A stretch of DNA of 44,664 nt, taken from NCBI RefSeq assembly GCF_947286155.1, contig NZ_CAMYPD010000021.1, forward strand, positions 1 to 44,664, read 5' to 3'. The notes under the pieces were generated by a model. That model was given only the letters and a program-made list of their open reading frames with translations. It was not told the DNA's origin and searched no databases. The position numbers were made by a program, and so were the translations under genes. Source of the DNA: an uncultured Tessaracoccus sp. Lineage in GTDB: Bacteria; Actinomycetota; Actinomycetes; Propionibacteriales; Propionibacteriaceae. Of the stretch, positions 18,471-26,914 are shown piece after piece (position 1 is the stretch's first letter; the number at the start of each line of letters is the position of its first letter).

Positions 18471-18959
18471 GTGGGTTGGCTCGTCGAGTGGTTCCGTGAC
18501 AACGGCTGGATCGGCTGGGGGCTCATGGCTATCGCCCTTGCCGCAGCCGAGCTCCTCACCCTGGATCTCACACTCCTCATGCTCGCCGTGGGCGCCCTGG
18601 CCGCGGGGGCGACGTGGCTCGTCGCGCCCGGTTTGGTGTGGCTGCAGGCGCTCGTGGGTATCGCGGTAGCGGCGTTCACGTTGTGGCTGCTTCGCCCATC
18701 GCTGCTCGACCGCGTTCGGAACTCGCCCGGCTACCGCTCGTCGCTCGATCAGCTCGTCGGCGCCACAGGGGTAGCGACGTCCGAGATTACGCCCGGCGGC
18801 GGCGAAGTGCGCGTCGACGGGCAGGTGTGGGAAGCCCGCCCGTACGATCCGCAGGTGCGGATTCTCGAAGGACAACACATCGAAGTGTTCGGCATGGACG
18901 GCATCACGCTGCTCGTGTACCCATCCTCTTCAGCAACACCGCTCGACGCCGGATTCTAG
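18471..18959 (+). CDS. NfeD-like membrane protein
   Basis: 162 residues from GTG 18471, with GGAG upstream. Two to three hydrophobic helices (about residues 14-60 and 62-80) are followed by a soluble OB-fold of about 75 residues (LVGATGVATSEI, GEVRVDGQVWEAR, EVFGMDGITLLV). This is the short NfeD type that partners SPFH proteins in bacterial membrane microdomains, and an SPFH gene follows 13 bases later. Confidence 0.92.
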   Translation: MGWLVEWFRDNGWIGWGLMAIALAAAELLTLDLTLLMLAVGALAAGATWLVAPGLVWLQALVGIAVAAFTLWLLRPSLLDRVRNSPGYRSSLDQLVGATGVATSEITPGGGEVRVDGQVWEARPYDPQVRILEGQHIEVFGMDGITLLVYPSSSATPLDAGF

Positions 18960-18972
18960 AAAGGAACGTGAC

Positions 18973-20235
18973 GTGGAATACGTAATCGGTGCTCTCATCG
19001 TGCTAGTGATTTTGCTGCTAGCGATGAGTCTGAAAATTATTCGTCAGCAACAGATGGCCATCATCGAGCGCCTGGGCAAGATGCACAAAGTGCTGGGCCC
19101 CGGCCCGCACCTGATCCTGCCGTTGTTCGACCGCGTGGCGTACCTGCTCGATATGCGCGAAGAGGTGGTCTCGTTCCCACCGCAGGGCGTCATCACGGAG
19201 GACAACCTCATGGTGTCGATCGACTCCGTGATCTACTTCCAGATCGTCGAACCCCGCCGCGCCGCGTACGAGGCGCAGAACTACCGCGCAGCCATCGAAC
19301 AGCTCACCATGACCACCCTGCGTAACATCATCGGCGGCATGGATCTGGAGGCGACGCTCACCTCCCGCGAGGAGATCAACCAACGGCTGCGTTCGGTGCT
19401 CGACGAAGCCACAGGCAAGTGGGGCATCAAGGTCAACCGCGTTGAGCTTCGCTCGATTGAGCCGCCGGCGACGATCCGCGACGCCATGGAGAAGGGTGCT
19501 CGCGCGGAGCGCGACAAGCGGGCCCAGATTTTACTCGCCGAGGGCCAGCGTCAGTCGCAGGTGCTGAACGCGGGCGGTGACCGCGAGTCGGCCATTCTGC
19601 GCGCCCAAGGTGAGCGGGAAGCGGCGGTGCTGCGGGCGCAAGCCGACCGTCAGTCTGCGATGCTGCGGGCAGAGGGCGAGGCGCAGGCGATCACGACGGT
19701 GTTCCAGGCCATCCATGCCGGTCAGCCCGACCAGGCGCTCCTAGCCTATCAGTACATGCAGATGCTGCCGCAGCTCGCGCAAGGCGATTCCAACAAGGTG
19801 TGGGTTGTGCCCTCCGAACTCAATGACGCGCTCAAGGGCTTGGGCAACGCGATGGGCGGCGGCAACGGCAACGAGAGCCGCACCTACGTCTCCGAGGGAG
19901 CAAAACGCTTCACGCCGCCGGAGAAAATCGACGTCCAGGCCGAGATTGCTGAGCAGACGGAGAAGGACCGCAAGGCCTCGCAGGAGACTGTCCAGCAGGC
20001 TATCGACGAGGCCCAATCACTCGACGACCAGGGCGCTGCCAGGCGCAAGGCCACCGGCAAGCAGGCACAGGGGCCGACCACTGAGCAGATCGCAGGGGCG
20101 CCGTCGCAGCTGGAGCCCCCGCTGCAGGCGTCGGCGCAGCAACAGGGTCTGGCCCCGCAGACTTCTGTCGCACAGCCGCAGGCCCAGGAGGCTGCGCCTC
20201 AGCCCCCGCAACAACACGGGGGGCCCACCGCTTAG
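18973..20235 (+). CDS. SPFH/stomatin family protein (QmcA/paraslipin type)
   Basis: 420 residues from GTG 18973, with AAGGA 7 bases upstream. An N-terminal membrane anchor (residues 2-16) precedes the band-7 domain (about 17-190), including RLGKMHKVLGPGPHLILP and DSVIYFQIVEPRRAAYEAQN. A coiled coil follows with several repeats of an R-x2-A-x-LRA-x2-E pattern (about residues 195-240). The last 130 residues are a low-complexity tail rich in Gln, Ala and Pro. Such proteins scaffold cholesterol-free microdomains and protein quality control with NfeD. The stop overlaps the next gene by one base (TAGTG), tying it to the lipid-type genes. Confidence 0.92.
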   Translation: MEYVIGALIVLVILLLAMSLKIIRQQQMAIIERLGKMHKVLGPGPHLILPLFDRVAYLLDMREEVVSFPPQGVITEDNLMVSIDSVIYFQIVEPRRAAYEAQNYRAAIEQLTMTTLRNIIGGMDLEATLTSREEINQRLRSVLDEATGKWGIKVNRVELRSIEPPATIRDAMEKGARAERDKRAQILLAEGQRQSQVLNAGGDRESAILRAQGEREAAVLRAQADRQSAMLRAEGEAQAITTVFQAIHAGQPDQALLAYQYMQMLPQLAQGDSNKVWVVPSELNDALKGLGNAMGGGNGNESRTYVSEGAKRFTPPEKIDVQAEIAEQTEKDRKASQETVQQAIDEAQSLDDQGAARRKATGKQAQGPTTEQIAGAPSQLEPPLQASAQQQGLAPQTSVAQPQAQEAAPQPPQQHGGPTA

Positions 20236-21230
20236 TGGGCATCACGGTGCTGGGCGCGGCCGAGGCCCTGCCCTCGAGAGTTGTGCCTTCTGCGGAGATT
20301 GAGGATCGCATCCGTCAGGCCTCTGGATTCCGGCTGCCGCAGGGTGTCGTCGAACGGGTTACCGGCATCCGTACCCGACGCATGGTGGCTGAAGGTGAGT
20401 ACGCCTCGACGCTCGCCGCCCGCGCTGGGCAGACAGCGCTGGAGGCAGCACACGTGGCACCGTCGGAGGTAGACCTGCTGGTGTTCGCATCCGCCTCACG
20501 AGACTTCATCGAGCCTGCGACCGCGCACGTCGTCGCGCACGAGCTGGGCATCCGCGCCCATGCCTTCGATGTGACCAACGCCTGCAACTCGTTCATCAAC
20601 GCGATCGAGATCGCGACGACACTGCTCGCCTCGGGCGCGTACTCGCGGGCACTGGTGGTCACGGGGGAGACCCCGACGCGCTCGATCAGGTGGCAACTGG
20701 AATCGCTTCGGCAGTTCATGACGCACTTCGCAGGCTTCACCTTCGGCGACGCTGGTGGGGCCGTGGTGCTGGGCCAAGGGCCGGGCCCAGGCCTCGGGCG
20801 GCCGATGGCTGAGACCCGCTCCGAGCACTGGGATGTCGGCGGCATCTTCGGTGGTGGCTCCCGGCATCCATTCGATTTCGACAAGCTCTACTTCACAGGT
20901 GCCGGCGCGGAGCTGCGGCTCGCGTTCGAATCTATGGGGCCCGATGTGATCGACGCCCTGCTGCGCCGCGACGGTCGGCACGTGCAGGACTTCCGGCACG
21001 TCTTCGTCCACCAGGTGACGGTGCCGTATGCCGAACGATTCTGTGCTGTCGTGGGCGCGCGCCGCGAACAACTCGTGTGGACCGTACCGGAGCTGGGCAA
21101 CGTCGCCTCCGCGTCGCTGCCCATTCAGCTCTCGCGAGTCTGGGAGGGCATCACGCCCGGCGAGCGCAGCCTGCTCGTTGGGCTGGGTGGTGGTATCTCC
21201 ATCCAGGTCATGCCGTGGGAGCGTGGCTGA
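20235..21230 (+). CDS. KAS III-like (FabH/OleA-type) condensing enzyme
   Basis: 331 residues from GTG 20235. The thiolase fold has the full Cys-His-Asn triad: C117 (VTNACNSF), H259 (VFVHQVTVP) and N289 (ELGNVASASLP). DFIEPATA (E93) resembles the segment that in OleA carries a Glu acting across the dimer; that parallel is from memory. A normal FabH for fatty acid initiation would be expected with fab genes, whereas this one sits with an acyl ligase, P450 and SDR. It more likely condenses acyl-CoA or acyl-ACP chains for a special lipid. The one-base overlap with the SPFH gene and GGAG-led GT2 start show operon membership. Confidence 0.85.
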   Translation: MGITVLGAAEALPSRVVPSAEIEDRIRQASGFRLPQGVVERVTGIRTRRMVAEGEYASTLAARAGQTALEAAHVAPSEVDLLVFASASRDFIEPATAHVVAHELGIRAHAFDVTNACNSFINAIEIATTLLASGAYSRALVVTGETPTRSIRWQLESLRQFMTHFAGFTFGDAGGAVVLGQGPGPGLGRPMAETRSEHWDVGGIFGGGSRHPFDFDKLYFTGAGAELRLAFESMGPDVIDALLRRDGRHVQDFRHVFVHQVTVPYAERFCAVVGARREQLVWTVPELGNVASASLPIQLSRVWEGITPGERSLLVGLGGGISIQVMPWERG

Positions 21231-21231
21231 G

Positions 21232-21966
21232 ATGGCTGTGCCCGGCGTGTTGATCCCCGCGTACAACGAGTCGCGCGGCATTGCAGCCACACTCGACGCG
21301 CTCGCCCGGCAGACGTGCCACGAGTTTCAGCTTGTGGTTGTCGACAACGCCTCCACCGACGACACCGCCGACGTCGTGCGGCGTTTCGCGACGTCGGCAC
21401 CGTTTCCGGTCACGGTCCTGGCCGAGCCGGAGAAGGGAGTGGGCTGCGCCGCGGACACCGGTGCACGCTGGCTCATCTCCCGGGGCGCGCCGTGGTTTGC
21501 CCGCACGGACGCCGACTGTCTGCCAAGACCTGAATGGTTTGCCCACGCCCGGGAAGCGATCAGGGAGGCCGATCTGGTGTGCGGGGCAATCACCGCCCGT
21601 CGCGATGAGAACGGGTTGCCGGCGCGGCTTGTGTTTGCTGCCCAGGTGCGGCTGGCGGCGTGGTTCGGACGGTGGCGCCCGACCAATCGCGGGCCACAGT
21701 TTCTCACCCCCTACCGCATGCACGCCGGCAACAACATGGCAGTGCGCGCTGACGCCTACCTCGCCTCAGGTGGTTGGCTGCGGCGCGGCGCCCCCACGGA
21801 CAGGCAATTTCTCAATGCGATGCGTGCCACGACGCCGCGCATCGTGCAGTGCCGCGGCATGGTCAGTGAGAACTCGACACGGCGGTTGAAGGCGATGGGT
21901 GTCGTCCAGACGGCACGCTGGTACCTGGACCAGGGCGCCGGCGGGAAGGAGGAGGACCCGCGATGA
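21232..21966 (+). CDS. Family 2 glycosyltransferase
   Basis: 244 residues from ATG 21232; GGAG lies 10 bases upstream, inside the end of the preceding gene. The GT-A fold opens with VLIPAYNESRGIAATLDAL and VVDNASTDDT; the metal-binding DxD is D93-A-D95 (RTDADCLP), and NNMAVRAD is the acceptor-side motif. No clear transmembrane helix is seen, so it probably acts at the inner face of the membrane. Position inside the cluster suggests it glycosylates the product or an intermediate. Donor and acceptor unknown. Confidence 0.88.
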   Translation: MAVPGVLIPAYNESRGIAATLDALARQTCHEFQLVVVDNASTDDTADVVRRFATSAPFPVTVLAEPEKGVGCAADTGARWLISRGAPWFARTDADCLPRPEWFAHAREAIREADLVCGAITARRDENGLPARLVFAAQVRLAAWFGRWRPTNRGPQFLTPYRMHAGNNMAVRADAYLASGGWLRRGAPTDRQFLNAMRATTPRIVQCRGMVSENSTRRLKAMGVVQTARWYLDQGAGGKEEDPR

Positions 21967-23372
21967 GTGAGCTGCTGCTGCAACGCGTGCTCGACGGGCT
22001 CGCCGATCGTCCCGACGACCCGGCCTTCCTGGGGCTCGATCGGATCTCGCGTGCAGAGTTCGCCGATCTGGTGCGGACGTACGCTGGCGGGCTGCGCAAA
22101 CGCAAGGCCCGCAACTTCGTCCTCATGGCCCGCCCCGGCCCGGCCTCGTTCGCGCTCGCGCTCGCGGCGGTCGGCATGGGAGTCCGTATCGACCTTATCA
22201 GTCCCAAAGGCGGCACCGAGCTGGTGCAGAGCAGGCTTGAGGAGACGGTGCCGGACTTCGTCGTCGCTGAACCGGGGCTCAGATTCCTGCTCAAGGGGCC
22301 GGGCTGGCTGCGGCGCCCGGCAGGACTGCCGGACTGGAGGATCTGGCCGGAGATCATCTCCATCGACGATGTGGGTGGCGCGCAGGTGCGGCGCTATGGA
22401 GTGGAGGAGGACCAGTCTGCGCTGACGGTGTTCACCTCCGGCACCACCTCGCATCCGGTGGGCGTTGTGCACACGGCCGGTTCGTTGTCGGCGGGCGCGG
22501 AGATGGTCTCGACCCTCTTCGACGCCGATGCTCCGGGGCCCGTCATGGCGGGCACCTTCTTCGCGATGCTGCCGGCCTACGCGCTCGGCAAACCCATCGT
22601 GCTGCCCGCACGCAATCCCCGACGACTGGCCGGGCAGCTGCGGAAATGGCGTCCATCCCACACCTATCTGACCCCGCCCCAGTGGCGTGCCGCGCTGGCT
22701 GCAGGAGCCACGACGACCGGCCGCGTCTTCGCGGGCTCGGCCACAGTGACGGCCAATCTGCTCTCCCGGCTGCGCGCAGCCGGTGCTGACGAGGCGTGGG
22801 GAGTGTACGCAATGACCGAGGTCTTCCCGGCCGCGGTGATCGAGTCGCGCAACAAGCTCACCGACGACGCGCGCGGCGATCACGTGGGCCGGCTCTTCGA
22901 CGGCGTGGACGCGCGCATCGAGGATGACGAGATCATCCTCTCCGGCCGCTCGATGGCCCCGAGATGCATCGATGGGGCATGGCGCGACGATGTCGCCACC
23001 GGCGACCTGGGCGTGCTCGAGGGCCGCGAGTTGTGGCTTCAAGGACGCCGCAAGGACATGATCCTTCGGGGCACAGACAACATCTACCCAGGCCTCTATG
23101 AGCCGAGGCTCACCGTCGAAGGGGTCGACGTCGCGCTCCTGCTCGGCGTACCCGCCGATGACGGGGACGAGGAGCTGGCATTGCTCGTGGATGCGGGAGC
23201 CCGCTCGGACAAGCTGCGCGGGGTGCTCCAACGCAGGGCTCGGGAGCTGGGGCTCGTCGTCGATCACATCATCTTCGACACCGTGCCCACCTCCGGCCGC
23301 TCGAACAAACCTGATCGTCAGGCAGCCCGGGCATTGGTGCAGCAGCACATCCGGAAGGGGCAGGGGCGCTGA
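21963..23372 (+). CDS. AMP-dependent acyl ligase (ANL superfamily), unusual phosphate loop
   Basis: 469 residues from ATG 21963, overlapping the GT2 stop by four bases (ATGA). Adenylation motifs: TVFTSGTTSHPVG (155-167), YAMTE (282-286), ATGDLG (345-350), GRRKDMILRG (361-370, the hinge) and a C-terminal PTSGRSNKPDRQ with the Lys expected for adenylation. The phosphate loop departs from SGTTGxPKG: Ser replaces Gly and Val replaces Lys. It is somewhat shorter than FadD ligases (about 500-550). It may activate a fatty acid, or act as a beta-lactone-forming OleC-like enzyme, but its hinge resembles FadD rather than OleC. Overlaps the P450 start by one base. Confidence 0.87.
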   Translation: MSELLLQRVLDGLADRPDDPAFLGLDRISRAEFADLVRTYAGGLRKRKARNFVLMARPGPASFALALAAVGMGVRIDLISPKGGTELVQSRLEETVPDFVVAEPGLRFLLKGPGWLRRPAGLPDWRIWPEIISIDDVGGAQVRRYGVEEDQSALTVFTSGTTSHPVGVVHTAGSLSAGAEMVSTLFDADAPGPVMAGTFFAMLPAYALGKPIVLPARNPRRLAGQLRKWRPSHTYLTPPQWRAALAAGATTTGRVFAGSATVTANLLSRLRAAGADEAWGVYAMTEVFPAAVIESRNKLTDDARGDHVGRLFDGVDARIEDDEIILSGRSMAPRCIDGAWRDDVATGDLGVLEGRELWLQGRRKDMILRGTDNIYPGLYEPRLTVEGVDVALLLGVPADDGDEELALLVDAGARSDKLRGVLQRRARELGLVVDHIIFDTVPTSGRSNKPDRQAARALVQQHIRKGQGR

Positions 23373-24400
23373 TGGGGAAGGCACGCATCCGCGACCGGTT
23401 CGTACACGTGGCCGCTCATCCGCTGGTGTTCGCGGCGCTCGGGATCGGCAGGCACACGGGCCTGCCGGGGCGACGGATCGTCGCCAGCGCTGAGGGTGTG
23501 CGTGGGGTCCTCACGAAGGTGCCGCTGGATCGCACCGACAAACACACCACCGGGGGGCTCGTGCGTGGCCAAGGCAGCGCAGGCGAGAGCTGGTTCGACG
23601 GGCACGGGAGCGCGCACCGGCAGTCCCGACGCGAGTTGGGGGCAGCGCTGACGGGTGCGGGGATCCGCGGGCTCGCCCGCCATTGGCAGCCCGTGTTGGA
23701 TCAGTACGCGCAGGCGATGACCGCAGAGGCCGTCGACGTGGTGACGATGTCCCGCATCGTGTCGGGGCTCGTCACACTGGACCTGCTCAGCATGACTGCC
23801 GATCGTGAGCGTGCCCTGGCCCTCACCGCCGCTACACGTGTCGTCGCCGCCATCTCCGTGCGTGCTCACCTGGCCGGCGACACGTCCCGCAACCTCATGG
23901 CACCCCTGGAGAAGGAGTTTCCCGGGCTGGGGCCGAGCGAGGCGATGCTGGCCGTCGCTGCCACCACGACCATGATGAGTGCCATTCCCCGCGCGCTGGC
24001 TTGGTGCGCCGACGATGACCTTTTCCCGGACGCCCAGCGCGACCCGGAGGTGATGGCTGCCGAACTCGTGCGCGTGATCGCACCTTCGCCGCTGTTGCCG
24101 CGGATCGTCGGGGATGACAGCCAGGTTGAGGGACGCCCGGTGCGTCGGGGGCAACATCTGCTGCTGTACCTGCTGCCTGCGATTGCCCGACCGGAGCCGA
24201 GCGTGCATCATCCGCAGCCGCCGGCCCAGGCACAACTGGCATTCGGTGCGGGCTCCCACGCCTGTCCGGGCCGCGGATTGGCGCTGGCGATGATCGCGGA
24301 CGCGCTGCGTACCTTCGCTCCCATCCGGCCCCGCGTCATACGTGCAGTCCCCGACGTCGGTGCCGGGCTGCCGCAGTGGAGGTCATTGTGGCTGCGCTGA
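23372..24400 (+). CDS. Short cytochrome P450
   Basis: 342 residues from ATG 23372 (TGATG overlap), compared with about 400 for bacterial P450s. The heme loop FGAGSHACPG (291-300) gives the axial ligand C298; the ExxR motif is E231-R234 (ELVR); and the C-helix heme-propionate contacts are H82 and R86 (AHRQSRREL). The I-helix (191-203) reads AVAATTTMMS, with Thr residues but not the usual acidic-Thr pair (AGxDT/ET). The N-terminal third is compressed. It would hydroxylate or oxidise the product of this cluster using ferredoxin encoded elsewhere. The unusual I-helix could also mean peroxide-dependent or altered chemistry. Confidence 0.88.
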   Translation: MGKARIRDRFVHVAAHPLVFAALGIGRHTGLPGRRIVASAEGVRGVLTKVPLDRTDKHTTGGLVRGQGSAGESWFDGHGSAHRQSRRELGAALTGAGIRGLARHWQPVLDQYAQAMTAEAVDVVTMSRIVSGLVTLDLLSMTADRERALALTAATRVVAAISVRAHLAGDTSRNLMAPLEKEFPGLGPSEAMLAVAATTTMMSAIPRALAWCADDDLFPDAQRDPEVMAAELVRVIAPSPLLPRIVGDDSQVEGRPVRRGQHLLLYLLPAIARPEPSVHHPQPPAQAQLAFGAGSHACPGRGLALAMIADALRTFAPIRPRVIRAVPDVGAGLPQWRSLWLR

Positions 24401-25269
24401 CGGTGGCCGTGACGGGGGCGAGCGGGTTCGTCGGCAGGCACGTGGCGCAGGCGCTGCGTCAGAGGCAGCACCGTGTCGTCGCGCTGGGCAGGACTCCGGT
24501 GCCGGGAGAGTTTCGACGGTGGGACGCCGCCTGCGAGACCCCGGACCTCAGCGGGTGCGACGCGGTGGTGCACTGCGCGGCAGCCGTGGGGGACACGGGC
24601 CAGGCGCGGCACTTCCGGGCGGTCAACGTCGAGGGCGCCAGCCGTCTGTTGGACGTGGTGGGGGAGCGCCCGGTGGTGTGGATGTCGAGTTCGTCTGTCT
24701 ACTCCACACGCCAGCAGCGGCACCTAGCCGACGAGTCCCATCCGACGACCGAGGGCCACCTCGGCCACTACGGACGCACCAAGGCCGTGGGCGAGATGAT
24801 GGCCCTGGCGCACGGCGCCGTGGTGTTGCGCCCGACGGCGGTCTACGGGCTCGACGAACGCCACCTGGTGCCGAGGCTACGGCGCCTGGTCAGGGGGCAC
24901 ACGCTGCTGCTGCCCGGTCCCGACGTGCAGCTGAGCCTCACCGACGTCAATGGGCTCGCCCGCGCTGCTGTGCAGGCACTTGCGTGGGCACCCGGGGCAT
25001 ACAACATCGCCGATCCTGAGCCGTATTCTCGCGACGACGTGCTCATCTCGGTGTTGGGGCAGGTGACGGGCCGGGCGCTGAGGCCGCTCAGGCTTCCGCT
25101 TTTGCCGGTAGAACTCATTGGCCCACGGCTGCCGGGCATCAACCGCTATTCGCTGGACCTCATCACCCACGAGCACACCTACGACGTGCGCAAGGCCCTC
25201 GCCGCCGGCTGGGATGCGGGCAAGGTGCGGGTGCACGATCTGGACTGGGCGCGGGTCGAGCCGCGTTGA
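24388..25269 (+). CDS. Extended SDR epimerase/reductase (NAD-dependent)
   Basis: 293 residues from GTG 24388, favoured by GGAGG at 24378-24382 five bases upstream; GTG 24376 is in frame but lies before that site. The Rossmann loop is TGASGFVGRH (9-18); the active site has the S100-S103 cluster (WMSSSS) and Y128-K132 (YGRTK). The middle resembles NAD-dependent epimerases and OleD-type 3-oxoacid reductases. It overlaps the P450 gene by 13 bases and is the last gene before the strong terminator at 25380. Most likely it reduces a 3-oxo group made by the KAS III-like enzyme; a sugar-nucleotide role with the GT2 is the alternative. Confidence 0.87.
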   Translation: MAALTVAVTGASGFVGRHVAQALRQRQHRVVALGRTPVPGEFRRWDAACETPDLSGCDAVVHCAAAVGDTGQARHFRAVNVEGASRLLDVVGERPVVWMSSSSVYSTRQQRHLADESHPTTEGHLGHYGRTKAVGEMMALAHGAVVLRPTAVYGLDERHLVPRLRRLVRGHTLLLPGPDVQLSLTDVNGLARAAVQALAWAPGAYNIADPEPYSRDDVLISVLGQVTGRALRPLRLPLLPVELIGPRLPGINRYSLDLITHEHTYDVRKALAAGWDAGKVRVHDLDWARVEPR

Positions 25270-25379
25270 GCGTCGCCGACGTGGCGGCTCAGGCGGGGGT
25301 CGTCGCTGTACCGGGCCGCCAGCTCGGCCTGCACGACTCAGGCCGAAACCCAGCCTACGCGGAATAAGGAGCACCGTAG

Positions 25380-25429
25380 ATTAGGAATGCTGGAACCCAC
25401 CTATTTTGGTGGGTTCCAGCATTCCTAAT
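25380..25429. terminator. Strong bidirectional terminator with a perfect 22-bp stem
   Basis: Arms 25380-25401 and 25408-25429 pair without mismatch around the 6-base loop TATTTT. It separates two convergent units, the lipid operon on plus and the lipoprotein gene on minus. A second weak palindrome (ATGCA-GCTAGT-TGCAT) overlaps it at 25428-25443. No long T-run follows, which is common for actinobacterial terminators. Confidence 0.8.
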
Positions 25430-25453
25430 GCAGCTAGTTGCATAAGGCTGGCG

Positions 25454-26803
25454 CTATTCCCACTTCGAGACATGCGTCGTGATGTAGTTGGGTTCCTCGA
25501 GCTGACCCCATGCGAGCCGTGTATCTGAACACATGACGGAAGAGTAAGCATGTGGTGCTTTCATCGAGCTGAGCGTGCTCGTCGCGGTGTCAAAGATGAA
25601 CACCTTGTCTCCTTCACTACCCACGGACGTGGGTGTGAAGGCCACCTTCCCGGAACACACAGCCAGTTCCCCGACTTCTGTGTTGACTGGGAGAGGGATG
25701 CGAGCGATCGGTGCACCGTTTGCGCGAACGATGATGATGTCATCTTGGATGAGTGCGGCCACTACGTCTCCGCCGGACGCCAACTCGGATACGCCCACAC
25801 CTTCATCGTCCTCTGCATTGGCGGCGGAGTAACGAATGACGTTGGTGACGAGGCCGGATGTGTCAATGCGTACCACGCCTACTTCCTGATACTTCGTATC
25901 GTTGTGTGAATCAGGGGTGTTGTGCTCAAGCTGAACCGCGACGACGCCGTCATCGATAGCAGAGACATAGTAGCCGGAGGCAAGCATCTCCTTGGGTTCT
26001 CCTCCCGCTGGATCGGCTGCCAAGACCCGGACACCAAATGTCCCATCTTGTTGCTGCGTGGCTGTCCACCACCAAACCAGTCCAGCTGAGAGTTTGGGAA
26101 CCGGATCTCCACCCAACAGCGGTACTTCGGATGCGCCGGAGGAAAGCTGATCCTCCGCAGCCGCAATGAGACGTGGCGTGCCACCGGATAGTCGTTGCGA
26201 GAAGAGACGCCAGTTAGATTGGCTCAAATCGGTGGAGCTCGTCTCCATCCATACAGCCCAGTTGTCGTCGATATCGCCAGCGTACGTTTGCCGAGCCAAG
26301 CCATCACTACGAATATGTGCTGTGCTGTCGAACAGCTTGGAGGATTGGTTGTCGTAGAGAAGGCCGACCCGTCCGCTCTTCACTATCTCCTCGGAATCTC
26401 TGTTCTCGCTGGGATCGAAGCTCACCAACGCGGCATTGGACGCGAGGGCGAGCACAATGCGATCAGGGTTTCCTGCAGGAGCTCGACCCAGTTTGACGAT
26501 TTCGGGCAGTGTTATCGGGCTTGCAGACGACAGATCTACGATGGGAAACGAAATCGACGTTCCATGTGCATCATGGACTGTCACGCCGTGGTCATCCGTG
26601 CCGTGGCGTTGCGGCGTCGGTGCGCTCCTGGAGGCAGTCGCGTCGGAGGTGGGGGATGGCTCTGTGCCGCCGTTGGCGGAGTGGTGAGCGCCCTGTGGCT
26701 CAGGGCTCGGTTGAGGTGAAACCGAACAACCTTGCATCGAACACAATGAGAAAAGTGCAAGGGTTGCGACGGTCTGGAGCCGGGTGAACTTTGAATGCGA
26801 CAC
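25454..26803 (-). CDS. Lipoprotein of unknown function, possibly beta-propeller
   Basis: 449 residues from GTG 26803, which has AAGGA 5 bases upstream; the in-frame ATG 26824 would add seven residues and has no such site. A signal sequence (LQTVATLALFSLCSMQGCS) ends at a probable lipidated Cys although the lipobox is not canonical. A Ser/Pro/Thr-rich linker of about 50 residues follows, then about 350 residues of repeating beta-rich units (WAVWMET, LVWWWTA, GVVAVQLE, VAALIQDD, KVAFTP, RLAWGQLE), each reading as a propeller blade. Codon use is AT-richer than in its neighbours, suggesting recent acquisition. Family not recognised. Confidence 0.75.
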   Translation of the reverse strand: MSHSKFTRLQTVATLALFSLCSMQGCSVSPQPSPEPQGAHHSANGGTEPSPTSDATASRSAPTPQRHGTDDHGVTVHDAHGTSISFPIVDLSSASPITLPEIVKLGRAPAGNPDRIVLALASNAALVSFDPSENRDSEEIVKSGRVGLLYDNQSSKLFDSTAHIRSDGLARQTYAGDIDDNWAVWMETSSTDLSQSNWRLFSQRLSGGTPRLIAAAEDQLSSGASEVPLLGGDPVPKLSAGLVWWWTATQQQDGTFGVRVLAADPAGGEPKEMLASGYYVSAIDDGVVAVQLEHNTPDSHNDTKYQEVGVVRIDTSGLVTNVIRYSAANAEDDEGVGVSELASGGDVVAALIQDDIIIVRANGAPIARIPLPVNTEVGELAVCSGKVAFTPTSVGSEGDKVFIFDTATSTLSSMKAPHAYSSVMCSDTRLAWGQLEEPNYITTHVSKWE

Positions 26804-26877
26804 AGCGTTCCTTAGTTTCAGCATCGATGGTGAACGCTAAGGGGGAGAGTACTGCGACTGCTCTCCTAAGCACATCA

Positions 26878-26883
26878 ATTATA
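26878..26883 (-). promoter_or_regulatory. -10 box for the lipoprotein gene
   Basis: TATAAT on the minus strand (26883-26878) is a perfect consensus, about 75 bases upstream of the GTG start. No good -35 is visible 16-18 bases upstream. Confidence 0.45.
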
Positions 26884-26914
26884 AAGCAGGCGTCTGCGGC
26901 AGGGCCGGGGGGGG

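Noticed and set aside
20235..21230. Housekeeping FabH
   Set aside because: Not proven, but the operon lacks acpP, fabD and fabF and places it with ligase, P450 and SDR; kept as KAS III-like.
21756..23384. 542-residue minus-strand open frame opposite the acyl ligase
   Set aside because: The plus strand has all adenylation motifs; this frame has none.
26907..26914. Run of eight G as a phase-variation tract
   Set aside because: It lies just outside the stop codon of the transporter gene, where length change would not alter a protein.
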